This document shows positions 54,195 through 62,399 of a DNA stretch of 64,000 bases, one piece after another. Every line of letters starts with the position of its first letter. The first letter of the stretch is position 1. The DNA lies in contig REGQ01000058.1 in the NCBI GenBank assembly GCA_004134985.1, forward strand, positions 62,001 through 126,000, written 5' to 3'. Source of the DNA: Paenibacillaceae bacterium. GTDB lineage: Bacteria > Bacillota > Bacilli > Paenibacillales > Paenibacillaceae. Under the pieces are notes generated by a model, which was not told the origin of the DNA, ran no database searches, and saw only the letters and a program-made list of their open reading frames with translations. The position numbers were made by a program, and so were the translations under genes.

Positions 54195-54305
54195 CGGCAT
54201 TCCCTCCTGAAATTGATTTGCTTATACAACAATTCCAACTTTTGTGGCAGTCATTCTTTTGATTGTTGTAAGAAATGTAAGAAATACAACATTGGTTGCT
54301 TTGCC

Positions 54306-54326
54306 AAATTCAATCGTTCAGCTTAT
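54306..54326. repeat. 21-bp direct repeat flanking element copy 2 (left)
   Basis: AAATTCAATCGTTCAGCTTAT matches 55196-55216 at 19 of 21 positions. It touches the left terminal repeat of the element. Confidence 0.75.
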
Positions 54327-55178
54327 CTATATAAGTTGAACTAATGAACCGCCTCGTTAGAACTTGATGCAAAGACGATCGGTACCTGAGCAAAGGTGCA
54401 AGAGTCATCATGGAAAATCGTTTATAGTTTACTTTATGAATGATGAATCATATACAATAGTTCATTCGGCGAACATTTCGACGATTCTATATGAAAAATC
54501 ATATACAATAGATCATCCGGCAATTATTTCGATGATTCTGTATGAAAAATCATATACAATAGCTCATCCGGCGAACATTTCGACGATTCTATATGAAAAA
54601 TCATATACAATAGCTCATTCGGCGATTATTTCGAGAATTCTGTATGAAAAATCATATACAATAGCTCATTCGGCGAACATTTCGACGATTCTATATGAAA
54701 AATCATATACAATAGATCATCCGGCAATTATTTGGATGATTCTGTATGAAAAATCATATACAATAGATCATCCGGCGAACATTTCGACGATTCTGTATGA
54801 AAAATCATATACAATAGATCATTCGGCGATTATTTCGACGATTCTGTATGAAAAATCATATACAATAGCTCATCCGGCGATTATTTCGACGATTCTATAT
54901 GAAAATTCATACAGATTAACAGGCATGCCGTGTGACGAAGCTCGCTCAAGGGGAAGACAGTAAAGCCATCTCCCCCTTTGCAAAAATGGCTCACTCGGGA
55001 CGCGCTAATCAATGAAATGAAGGGTGCGCACGCTGTTTTTTCCCTCTATCCCCGCTCGCTTGCCATTCTTTTTATAAAAGTCCGATTTTGCCCTTCATCG
55101 ATCTTTTTCTGGGAACGTGGCTTCTAAGCAGCGAATTACTTACAATCGTTTGCTAGTCTTTAGTTCAACTTAAATAGA
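54326..55178. mobile_element. IS630-derived non-autonomous element with 51-bp hairpin array, copy 2
   Basis: Terminal inverted repeats (54326-54344 and 55160-55178) match at 18 of 19 positions: TCTATATAAGTTGAACTAA against TTAGTTCAACTTAAATAGA. Inside the left end the minus strand ends a transposase reading frame with DRLCIKF and TAA (to about 54381), the C-terminus typical of IS630 transposases. Then come a 26-bp block shared with copy 1, nine 51-bp repeats, a right flank shared with copy 1 (54902-55020) and about 140 bp with no recognised coding. The element splits cbiZ from cobQ. It should need a transposase supplied elsewhere. Its mobility is inferred, not shown. Confidence 0.7.
54443..54901. 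repeat. Tandem array of nine 51-bp hairpin repeats (array 2)
   Basis: GAAAAATCATATACAATA recurs at 54494, 54545, 54596, 54647, 54698, 54749, 54800 and 54851, preceded by a degenerate copy at 54443. Units alternate GGCGAACATTTCGAC with GGCRATTATTTCGA, so a 102-bp higher-order period shows. Each unit keeps the hairpin TATATGA-AAAA-TCATATA with a C-C mismatch and GU pairs. The arm sequence differs from array 1 (TATACAATA against TATAGAATC). Confidence 0.9.
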
Positions 55179-55195
55179 GTCTTTATTTTCATGCG

Positions 55196-55216
55196 AAATT
55201 CAATCGTTCAACTCAT
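55196..55216. repeat. 21-bp direct repeat flanking element copy 2 (right)
   Basis: AAATTCAATCGTTCAACTCAT matches 54306-54326 at 19 of 21 positions. It includes the stop codon of cobQ (55208-55210). Confidence 0.75.
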
Positions 55217-56824
55217 ATAGAGTAAAGTATATATCCGCTTCATATCCACATGTTGCCGGACATGGGCCGCCAACCTGTCAAAAGCCTCCTCGCGCATTGC
55301 CTGGAACTCTCTGCCTTGCGGCAAGGCAGCCCACCCTTTGTCATTGCGAATCCGATTAAGCCAAGCACGGCGAAAAGCATCATTATGAAGCACGCCATGA
55401 ATAAATGTCCCCCAAATTTTCCCGTCCTCGGAGCACACGCCCTCCGGGATGCCGTCAGCTCCAAGTAAAAACGGCTGTTTCAATCGGGAAGCAGTTTGGA
55501 TAACACCGGTATGAATTTCATATCCCTTCACCGGCACCTCTTGGCCCCATCCTGGCAATGCTCCCTTCCCTTCAACGCGAACGGTCCGCTTGCGACTCCC
55601 GAAACGTACCGTGAAGGGAAACAGTCCCAGGCCAGCAAGTTCAGCGACATCGGATTCATTGTATTCAGGATCAAGCAGCCGCTCGCCCAGCATTTCATAG
55701 CCGGCGCATAATCCGACGATATGCCCTCCTTCCCGGGCATGCCGTTCAATCCGCTTGGACAGCCCCGTATCGCGCAGAAATATCATATCATCGATCGTGT
55801 TTTTACTGCCGGGAATAATAATGACATCCGGACTTCCCCATGACGAGCTATTGTCAATATAACGCAGCTGTACATCCGGCTCCTGACGCAGCGGGTCCAA
55901 ATCGGTGAAGTTGGACAGACGCGGCAGTCGCAAGACAGCGACATCGATAACGCCCTGTTTCTCCAGCAAGTCTTGTCCAGGCGTAACCGCCCCGCCAAAC
56001 TCGGATGCGTCAGCGGCAGGTACGGATAGATGCCTGCCGCTCCCAGCCCTTGCCTCAGACATTGCTCGTGTGAGCGATAGCGAATCTTCATCTTCGATGC
56101 CGATATCGGGCAGATAAGGGATAACGCCGAACACCGGCTTGCCGGTACGCTGTTCAAGCCAGTCCAGCCCAGGCTTAAGCAGCGCAATATCCCCTCGGAA
56201 CTTGTTAATGATGAAGCCGGCGACACGCGTGCGCTCTTCCGGTTCAAGCAGTTCCAAGGTGCCCACAATGGCTGCGAACACCCCGCCGCGGTCAATATCT
56301 GCCACCAGCAGCACCGGGGCATCCGCCCAAGCAGCCATTCTCATATTGACGATGTCGCGGTCCTTCAGATTGATTTCGGCGGGGCTGCCAGCACCCTCCA
56401 GCACAACGATGTCGCAGTCGGCCCGCAGTCGGCGCAGCGCCTCTTTGACGATAGCTTCTGCTTCAGGCAAAAACTGCTCCCGGTATTCCATTGCCCCGTA
56501 ATCGCGCAGCGGCACGCCATGAACGACTACCTGGGACACCATGTCCTTCTTCGGTTTGAGAAGAATCGGGTTCATATCGGTTGTAGCCAATATGCCGCAT
56601 GCATCGGCCTGCATGCCCTGCGCGCGGCCAATTTCCTTGCCGTCCCAGGTCACATAAGAATTGAGCGACATATTTTGTGATTTAAAGGGGGCGGATCGCC
56701 ACCCATCCTGTTTGAATATACGGCACAGCGCCGCCGTTACGATGCTTTTGCCCACATCAGATGCCGTGCCCTGCACCATCAGAGCGGCCGCCGTGCTCGT
56801 GTTCCCGTTGTCATTGTAGTTCAT
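55208..56824 (-). CDS. cobQ: Cobyric acid synthase
   Basis: CobQ amidates the b, d, e and g side chains of adenosylcobyrinic acid diamide using glutamine. The 538-residue protein has an N-terminal dethiobiotin-synthase-like ATPase domain (MVQGTASDVGKSIVTAALCR) and a C-terminal glutamine amidotransferase: catalytic Cys in GHIVGLCAGYEMLG and the His in TFIHGVLHNDAFR. It overlaps cobD by 4 bp (ATGA). The last codons run into a 21-bp repeat flanking element copy 2. Confidence 0.95.
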   Translation of the reverse strand: MNYNDNGNTSTAAALMVQGTASDVGKSIVTAALCRIFKQDGWRSAPFKSQNMSLNSYVTWDGKEIGRAQGMQADACGILATTDMNPILLKPKKDMVSQVVVHGVPLRDYGAMEYREQFLPEAEAIVKEALRRLRADCDIVVLEGAGSPAEINLKDRDIVNMRMAAWADAPVLLVADIDRGGVFAAIVGTLELLEPEERTRVAGFIINKFRGDIALLKPGLDWLEQRTGKPVFGVIPYLPDIGIEDEDSLSLTRAMSEARAGSGRHLSVPAADASEFGGAVTPGQDLLEKQGVIDVAVLRLPRLSNFTDLDPLRQEPDVQLRYIDNSSSWGSPDVIIIPGSKNTIDDMIFLRDTGLSKRIERHAREGGHIVGLCAGYEMLGERLLDPEYNESDVAELAGLGLFPFTVRFGSRKRTVRVEGKGALPGWGQEVPVKGYEIHTGVIQTASRLKQPFLLGADGIPEGVCSEDGKIWGTFIHGVLHNDAFRRAWLNRIRNDKGWAALPQGREFQAMREEAFDRLAAHVRQHVDMKRIYTLLYMS

Positions 56825-57927
56825 CGCGCCCGCTCCTTGCCTGGACCCCTGCTGTCCAGCACAGCTTGCAAAGCCGACAGCAGCCGTTCATTATCCTGCC
56901 GAAGCCGCACAGCGATTCGAAACCAGCGGCCGTCAAGCCCTTCGAACAAGGCGGCATTACGGATCAGAATTCCTTCTTCCCCCAGCTCATGCTGCAGATC
57001 GGAACTGTCAATCGCCATCTGGGACTGCAGCGCAACGAGCAAATAGTTTGTCTGGCTGTCGATAACATGCAACCCCAGACTGCGAAGTTGGCTGCTCATC
57101 CATTCACGCTCTATAGACAGAAATTGCATTGTTTGACGTTCATATTCGGCATCCTCCAGCACGGCGCTGCCGATTTGCTGTGCGAGCGAATTAACACTCC
57201 ATGGCACTTGCAATGCGCGCAGCGCAGCAATCCGCTCCGGTGAACCGACGATATAGCCAAGTCTGATGCCTGGAATCGCATAAAACTTCGTCAACGAACG
57301 AACGACAAACAAGGAAGCCGACTCGGCCGCTTCCCTGATCATGGTAAGCTGCCTGCCACCCGGAACAAAATCCATAAAGGCTTCATCCAGCATAATTTGA
57401 CAGTTCTCATCAAGCAGCATCCGAATCAGCTCCGGATCAACGACACGCCCGGTCGGATTGTTCGGCGAGCCAATCACCCATGTATGGATATGCCTGGCTC
57501 TAGCCTGCAATCGCTCCTTGGTCAGTTGGAAGCCGTCTTCCTCCAGCAGCGCCATGCTGTGCACCTTTCCTCCAGCCTTGCGCACCGCATCGGCATATTC
57601 GCCAAAGCAGGGAACTGTCAAGCCAACGGTCTCCGCCTTCATCGATCTGACCGCCAGATCAATGACTTCGGCAGCGCCGTTGCCAATGAGCACGCTGTCC
57701 GCACTGATTCCGTGCCGCTCTGCAAGCAAGCTGCGCAGCTTCCGCACCGCCGGATCGGGATAGTGCCGAATCTCGTCGGCATACTGCATAAGCTGTGTCC
57801 TTACTGCCGCCGGCGGTCCGAACGGATTCATATTGGCGCTGAAATCGATAAAGTCTCCCCGATCTCTTCCAAAAGCCTCTGCAGCGGTCAACAGATCCCC
57901 GCCGTGGCCAAACTGTTCAAGCTTCAT
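56821..57927 (-). CDS. cobD: L-threonine-O-3-phosphate decarboxylase CobD
   Basis: The PLP enzyme makes (R)-1-amino-2-propanol O-2-phosphate, the linker of the nucleotide loop. The 368-residue protein resembles class I/II aminotransferases. IGNGAAEVIDLA, SPNNPTGRV and SLTKFYAIPGIRLGY (PLP Lys) are visible. GGAGG lies 8 nt before ATG 57927. It is coupled to cobQ and lies 43 bp after cobS. Confidence 0.92.
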   Translation of the reverse strand: MKLEQFGHGGDLLTAAEAFGRDRGDFIDFSANMNPFGPPAAVRTQLMQYADEIRHYPDPAVRKLRSLLAERHGISADSVLIGNGAAEVIDLAVRSMKAETVGLTVPCFGEYADAVRKAGGKVHSMALLEEDGFQLTKERLQARARHIHTWVIGSPNNPTGRVVDPELIRMLLDENCQIMLDEAFMDFVPGGRQLTMIREAAESASLFVVRSLTKFYAIPGIRLGYIVGSPERIAALRALQVPWSVNSLAQQIGSAVLEDAEYERQTMQFLSIEREWMSSQLRSLGLHVIDSQTNYLLVALQSQMAIDSSDLQHELGEEGILIRNAALFEGLDGRWFRIAVRLRQDNERLLSALQAVLDSRGPGKERAR

Positions 57928-57970
57928 CCGTAATTCCTCCCGCTCTCGTAATCAGCGTTTGTTGTCTTTG

Positions 57971-58786
57971 CTAAATCAATTGCAGTTTAAGGCCGATCAA
58001 CAGTGCAATAAGCAGCGCCGCTTCCACACTTTCATTAATGGCGCCGTAGGTATCCCCTGTCAAACCGCCCAGCGACTTGCTCAGCCTGCCTGCAACGAAT
58101 ACTGTGACAAGCGCGGAGACGAGCAGTCCGCTGCCGATGAATAGACCAAGCTGAAGCAGCTGCACTCCGGCACATGCATAAGCGACTGCAAGCAGAGCGC
58201 TGCCCATAGCAAGCGCTGCTGCTGCATGGCCTCTTGTCGCCCAGGCGAACAGGCCAGCCATCCCTTCTGCGCCTCTTGCCAGCGGCCACAAGGGAATGCT
58301 CGCCGCCATCGATACTCTACTCCAGACCGGTATGCTTGCCAGAAGGAGAAGGACTTCCACGGAAGCAGGGCGGTCAAGCAATTCGCTCAAAGCCGATACT
58401 TTAAGCAGCAGTAGCAGCACCCCCGCGATTACACCCATCGCCCCGACGCGGCTGTCCTTCATAATAATCAGCTTCTGCTCGCGCGGCCGGTGGCTGAGCA
58501 CTCCGTCCGCCGTATCCATCCAGCCGTCCATATGCAGACCGCCGGTAAAGGCTGTCCAGAGCACAACCAGCAGAACAGCAGCCGTCATCGGGGGCAGCAG
58601 CGGCTGCATAACCATATAACCGCCGCTCACCAGCAAGCCGACCGTCACACCCGCCACCGGAAAAAAGACCAGACTGCGTGCCACGGTTGCATTAGTGAAG
58701 GGAATATTCACGGGAACCGGCAAGCGGGTAAGAAACTGCAAAGCAGCCAGACAAGCGTGCATCCAATTTGTTAATAAACGAGCCAC
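57971..58786 (-). CDS. cobS: Cobalamin synthase CobS (adenosylcobinamide-GDP ribazoletransferase)
   Basis: The membrane enzyme joins adenosylcobinamide-GDP with alpha-ribazole (phosphate). About 271 residues with multiple spans. ALQFLTRLPVPVNIPF is the family N-terminus, and HMDGWMDTADGVLSHRPREQ is the conserved Asp-rich site. GTG 58786 (GGAGG 12 nt upstream) overlaps the cbiB end by 16 bp; ATG 58762 is an alternative. A longer frame to 58885 is unsupported. Confidence 0.92.
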   Translation of the reverse strand: MARLLTNWMHACLAALQFLTRLPVPVNIPFTNATVARSLVFFPVAGVTVGLLVSGGYMVMQPLLPPMTAAVLLVVLWTAFTGGLHMDGWMDTADGVLSHRPREQKLIIMKDSRVGAMGVIAGVLLLLLKVSALSELLDRPASVEVLLLLASIPVWSRVSMAASIPLWPLARGAEGMAGLFAWATRGHAAAALAMGSALLAVAYACAGVQLLQLGLFIGSGLLVSALVTVFVAGRLSKSLGGLTGDTYGAINESVEAALLIALLIGLKLQLI

Positions 58787-59781
58787 CAGCCAATCACCCC
58801 TCCAGCAAAACAGATCATACTTACGCCGTAGAGCAGCTGAACCGTTCGCACAATATCCGAACCCGTCAGTTGGCGGTGCGGCCAACCCAATCGCGCGCGC
58901 TCGTTCGGCACACCGAAGTAATAGTTGAGCCCGCCAAGCTCAATGCCGAGCAGACCAGCTACCGCCGATTCCGGAATGCCGCTGTTCGGGCTCGGATGGC
59001 GGCGTGCAAATGTTCTGATCGCCCGCCATCCGCTGCCCACGGACAGACCGCGAAGCGGCAGCGCAGCTGCCAGGAGAAGCAGCCCGGTAAGACGCGCAGG
59101 CACATAATTAAGCACATCGTCAAAACGTGCGGATGCCCAGCCGAAATAGTAGTATTTTTCGTTTTTGTAGCCGACCATGGAGTCAAGCGTATTGGCTGCC
59201 CGGTACAGCATAGCAAGCGGAGCTGCGCCGATCAGAGCGAAAAAAAGCGGTGAGATCAGCGCATCAACCGTATTCTCGGCAACCGTCTCCACCGCAGCCC
59301 TTGAAATTTGGCTCGCTTCCTGCCCCTTCATGTCCCGGCTGACAATTTGCCCCGCATATTCCGCAGCTTCGTCGGTTTGCCCTTCCATTAAAGGCACATA
59401 AACCTTCATCGCCGCCTCGCGCAAACCTTTGACGGCGATGGTCGCCGCGATCAGCCAAATATTGGCCGCGTATCCGAGCCAGGGATGAATAAGCTGCAGC
59501 CCCAGCAGCACGAGCAGCGTGATGAGACCTGCAACCGTAACCGTCACACCGGTCAGAACGACGCCGCGCCAGCGCAACTGAGTACCGCTCCATGACGTAT
59601 CTATACTTCCAGCTTGCAGCACTTGCTTCTCCCCGCTGCGCAGCGCCCGCTCCAGAACTTTAATGAGCCGACCGATCAAGATGACCGGATGGGTAATAAA
59701 ACGCGGGTCGCCTATGATCCAATCAAGCGCAATGGCAGCGGCAATCATCCACAGTATTTCACTAAGCGAATAGAGGAGCAT
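58771..59781 (-). CDS. cbiB: Adenosylcobinamide-phosphate synthase CbiB
   Basis: The 336-residue membrane protein attaches aminopropanol phosphate to adenosylcobyric acid. ALDWIIGDPRFITHPVILIG is the family N-terminus, with ISRAAVETVAENTVDALISP, PLAMLYRAANTLDSMVGYK and GGLNYYFGVPNERARLG further on. GGGAG precedes ATG 59781 by 7 nt. It follows cobU by 4 bp and overlaps cobS. Confidence 0.93.
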   Translation of the reverse strand: MLLYSLSEILWMIAAAIALDWIIGDPRFITHPVILIGRLIKVLERALRSGEKQVLQAGSIDTSWSGTQLRWRGVVLTGVTVTVAGLITLLVLLGLQLIHPWLGYAANIWLIAATIAVKGLREAAMKVYVPLMEGQTDEAAEYAGQIVSRDMKGQEASQISRAAVETVAENTVDALISPLFFALIGAAPLAMLYRAANTLDSMVGYKNEKYYYFGWASARFDDVLNYVPARLTGLLLLAAALPLRGLSVGSGWRAIRTFARRHPSPNSGIPESAVAGLLGIELGGLNYYFGVPNERARLGWPHRQLTGSDIVRTVQLLYGVSMICFAGGVIGWWLVY

Positions 59782-59785
59782 TGGT

Positions 59786-60427
59786 TCACTCCCACCGGTA
59801 AGCGATTGATTTCAACTCGACCGGGATGCCTGCGGTGACGAGAAAAACTTGTTCGCAATGCGCGGCCATCTTTTGATTCAGCCTGCCCTGCGCATCCCGA
59901 AAGCGCCGGCCAAGGGGATATTCGGGGACAATACCGCTGCCGACCTCATTGGTTACAAAAATCGCCGGGAACGGGAGCTGAGCGGCCGTATCCGCAAGCA
60001 GACTGGTCCACCCTTCCAAACAGGCTGTTTCTTCCGCTCCCCAACCGCCATTATCAAGCTCAATTTGCATCATCATGTTGGAGAGCCAGATGGTCAGACA
60101 ATCGACGAGCACAACGGGCTCCGATTCCGCCAATGTCTGATCTTCCGCGTATTCCTGGTCTCCAACCTGTTCCGTCACCTCTGTCGCATTTTCCGATCCG
60201 GCCAGCTGCTCCAGACAAGCGACCAATTCAAGCGGCTCTTCGATCGTTTCCCACTCAAATCCGGATGCTGTGCGCGCAAGCTGATGCTCGCTCGTTCGCG
60301 CTGTCATTTCCTCATCAAACGGCTGCAATGTCGCAATATAAATCCCGCTCTTCCCCAGCCGGGAGGCGTATTTTTCGGCAAATGTGCTTTTTCCGCTGCG
60401 CGCTCCCCCTGTAACCAAGATCGCCAT
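59786..60427 (-). CDS. cobU: Adenosylcobinamide kinase/guanylyltransferase CobU
   Basis: CobU phosphorylates adenosylcobinamide and attaches GMP. The 213-residue protein has a P-loop, GGARSGKSTFAEKYA, and the conserved TNEVGSGIVPEYPLGRRFRD. ATG 60427 gives MAILVTGGARSGKST; the frame runs 7 codons further without a clear site. A Glu-rich central insert (LAGSENATEVTEQVGDQEYA) is less conserved. It lies 98 bp after cobT and 4 bp before cbiB. Confidence 0.93.
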   Translation of the reverse strand: MAILVTGGARSGKSTFAEKYASRLGKSGIYIATLQPFDEEMTARTSEHQLARTASGFEWETIEEPLELVACLEQLAGSENATEVTEQVGDQEYAEDQTLAESEPVVLVDCLTIWLSNMMMQIELDNGGWGAEETACLEGWTSLLADTAAQLPFPAIFVTNEVGSGIVPEYPLGRRFRDAQGRLNQKMAAHCEQVFLVTAGIPVELKSIAYRWE

Positions 60428-60524
60428 ACCCGCTTCCCCCTTCCTCAACCTTGCTACCTATCCTTCGCTACAAGCCTGCCGCTGCCCTTGGCTGCAGCTC
60501 ATCCAGCGCAGCGGCACAGCTCAT

Positions 60525-61592
60525 TCAGCCGCGCGTAACGCCGGCACTTGAGAACGTCGCCATTTCGCGCATAATTCGCTGCGACGCCTCAATGAGATGA
60601 AAACATAAAGCAGCTCCAGTGCCTTCTCCCAGCCGCATATCCATTTGGATAAACGGTGACAACTGCAGCGCCGTCAACACTTTAGCATGACCCCGCTCCT
60701 CCGACAGATGAGACGGTATGAGATATGCGGCAGCGGCAGGCGCGATCCTGACGGCGGCCAGCGCGGCGACAGAGGAAATAAAACCGTCAATAACGACCGG
60801 TCGCTGTTTGGCCGCAGCGCCAATAATAAGTCCCGCCAACCCGGCAATTTCCAGGCCGCCAATCTTGCTTAGGACATCAAGCGGATCACCCGCGTCTGGG
60901 GCGTGCAGTTGAATCGCCTGTTCAACAATCGCAATTTTATGACGTTGTGTCGTTACATCAATCCCGGTTCCTCGGCCGACGACTAGCACCGGATCAACAC
61001 TGCACAGTACGGAAGCAACAGCAGAGCTGGCTGTCGTATTGCCAATGCCCATCTCGCCGGTGGCAAACAGCGCATACCCTTGGTCGGTCAACGTTTCCGC
61101 CAGCTCAATGCCGACAACGAGTGCGCGGGCAGCCTCATCCCGTTCCATGGCTGGGGCATGCACGATATTCGCCGTCCCCTCTCTGATTTTACGCGGCATT
61201 ACGGCGGAATGGCCAACAACTCCGTTGACCCCGATGTCCACGCAAATGACGTCAGCCCCCGCCTGTCTGGCAAGCACATTGATCGCTGCGCCGCCGCTCG
61301 CAATGTTGTTGACCATCTGCGCTGTAATTTCAGCAGGGTAGGCGCTCACGTTTTCTTCACATACGCCATGATCAGCAGCCATAACGACGACCGCCCTGCG
61401 GTCCATTGCCGTAAAAAGCTGCCCAGTAATTCCGGACAGCTGAATGGCGATCTGCTCCAGCTTCCCCAAACTGCCCTGCGGTTTCGTCAAATTGTTAAGA
61501 TGCTCGATGGCGATATTCATCGCTGCCTTATCCAGCACCGGAATGGAAGCAGCCGTCCTTATTACGCGCTGCTCCCATGTTTCTTCATTCAT
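60525..61592 (-). CDS. cobT: Nicotinate-nucleotide-dimethylbenzimidazole phosphoribosyltransferase CobT
   Basis: CobT activates 5,6-dimethylbenzimidazole as alpha-ribazole phosphate for the lower ligand. The 355-residue protein has LTKPQGSLGKLE, VVMAADHGV, the phosphate/base site TGEMGIGNTTASSA, and the C-terminal catalytic Glu region MRLGEGTGAAL. GGAGGAG precedes ATG 61592, which overlaps the BtuD-like gene by 4 bp. It links transport to assembly. Confidence 0.95.
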   Translation of the reverse strand: MNEETWEQRVIRTAASIPVLDKAAMNIAIEHLNNLTKPQGSLGKLEQIAIQLSGITGQLFTAMDRRAVVVMAADHGVCEENVSAYPAEITAQMVNNIASGGAAINVLARQAGADVICVDIGVNGVVGHSAVMPRKIREGTANIVHAPAMERDEAARALVVGIELAETLTDQGYALFATGEMGIGNTTASSAVASVLCSVDPVLVVGRGTGIDVTTQRHKIAIVEQAIQLHAPDAGDPLDVLSKIGGLEIAGLAGLIIGAAAKQRPVVIDGFISSVAALAAVRIAPAAAAYLIPSHLSEERGHAKVLTALQLSPFIQMDMRLGEGTGAALCFHLIEASQRIMREMATFSSAGVTRG

Positions 61593-62395
61593 GTTCGTTC
61601 TCCTCCTTGCAGGCTGCTCCCGGATTGCAGCAACAGCTGCGGGCAGCCGGTTGCCGGATGAGGCAGGACGACAGCCTCCGCCGCATAAACCGCACGAATC
61701 ATCCTACTTGTCACGACTTCCTGCGGCGTTCCCGTACAAACAATGCAGCCTTCGTCAATGACAATTAGACGATCGCAATATTGCGCCGCCAAATTCAGAT
61801 CATGCAGCACCGCTACTACCGTCAGCTGCTCACGGCGCTGCCAGGCTTTCACCGCATCCAGCAGCTGCACCTGATAGCCGATGTCCAGAAATGTCGTTGG
61901 CTCATCGAGCAGTACGATCTCGGGCTGCTGGGCCATCACTTTGGCGAGCGCTACACGCTGCCGCTCCCCGCCGCTAAGCTGATCGAGCCGCCGCGACGCC
62001 AGCGAAGTCAATCCCATTACAGCAAGCGCCTTGTCAATGCCTTTCTCCCCGTCTGCTGCAGCAGGTTCATCCCCCAGCCAGTTCTGGAAAGGAAATCGTG
62101 CCATGCCGACAACTTCCTTAACTGTAAATCCGGCAGCCGGCAAACCTTCCTGCTGCAGTACAGCCAGCCGTCTGGCAAGCGCTTTGCGGCTGTATGCGCC
62201 GACCGCCTTGCCAGCGAGCTTGACCTCACCGCCATCATATGGAATAACACCCGACAAAATGCCAAGCAGCGTCGATTTCCCTGCGCCATTGGGTCCGATA
62301 ATGCCATATATCCCGCCAGTTGGCAATGTAAAGCTGAGACCTTGCAGCACCGGGCCGTTCGGCCCGCTTTTTACGAGGTTTTGCACTTCAATCAT
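61589..62395 (-). CDS. btuD: Corrinoid ABC transporter ATPase (BtuD-type)
   Basis: The 268-residue ATPase has Walker A GPNGAGKST, signature LSGGERQRVALAKV, Walker B IVLLDEP and the D-loop and His region in LHDLNLA. It powers BtuC. The partner genes and cobT context indicate vitamin B12/cobinamide uptake rather than siderophore uptake. It lies 4 bp after btuC and overlaps cobT. AAAGGGGG precedes ATG 62395. Confidence 0.88.
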   Translation of the reverse strand: MIEVQNLVKSGPNGPVLQGLSFTLPTGGIYGIIGPNGAGKSTLLGILSGVIPYDGGEVKLAGKAVGAYSRKALARRLAVLQQEGLPAAGFTVKEVVGMARFPFQNWLGDEPAAADGEKGIDKALAVMGLTSLASRRLDQLSGGERQRVALAKVMAQQPEIVLLDEPTTFLDIGYQVQLLDAVKAWQRREQLTVVAVLHDLNLAAQYCDRLIVIDEGCIVCTGTPQEVVTSRMIRAVYAAEAVVLPHPATGCPQLLLQSGSSLQGGERT

Positions 62396-62399
62396 GACA

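Noticed and set aside
54364-54963. 199-residue plus-strand protein made of 17-residue repeats (ILYEKSYTIDHPA...)
   Set aside because: 51 bp is a multiple of three, so any stop-free frame stays open. There is no ribosome site, several other frames are also open, and the same DNA in copy 1 is open on both strands.
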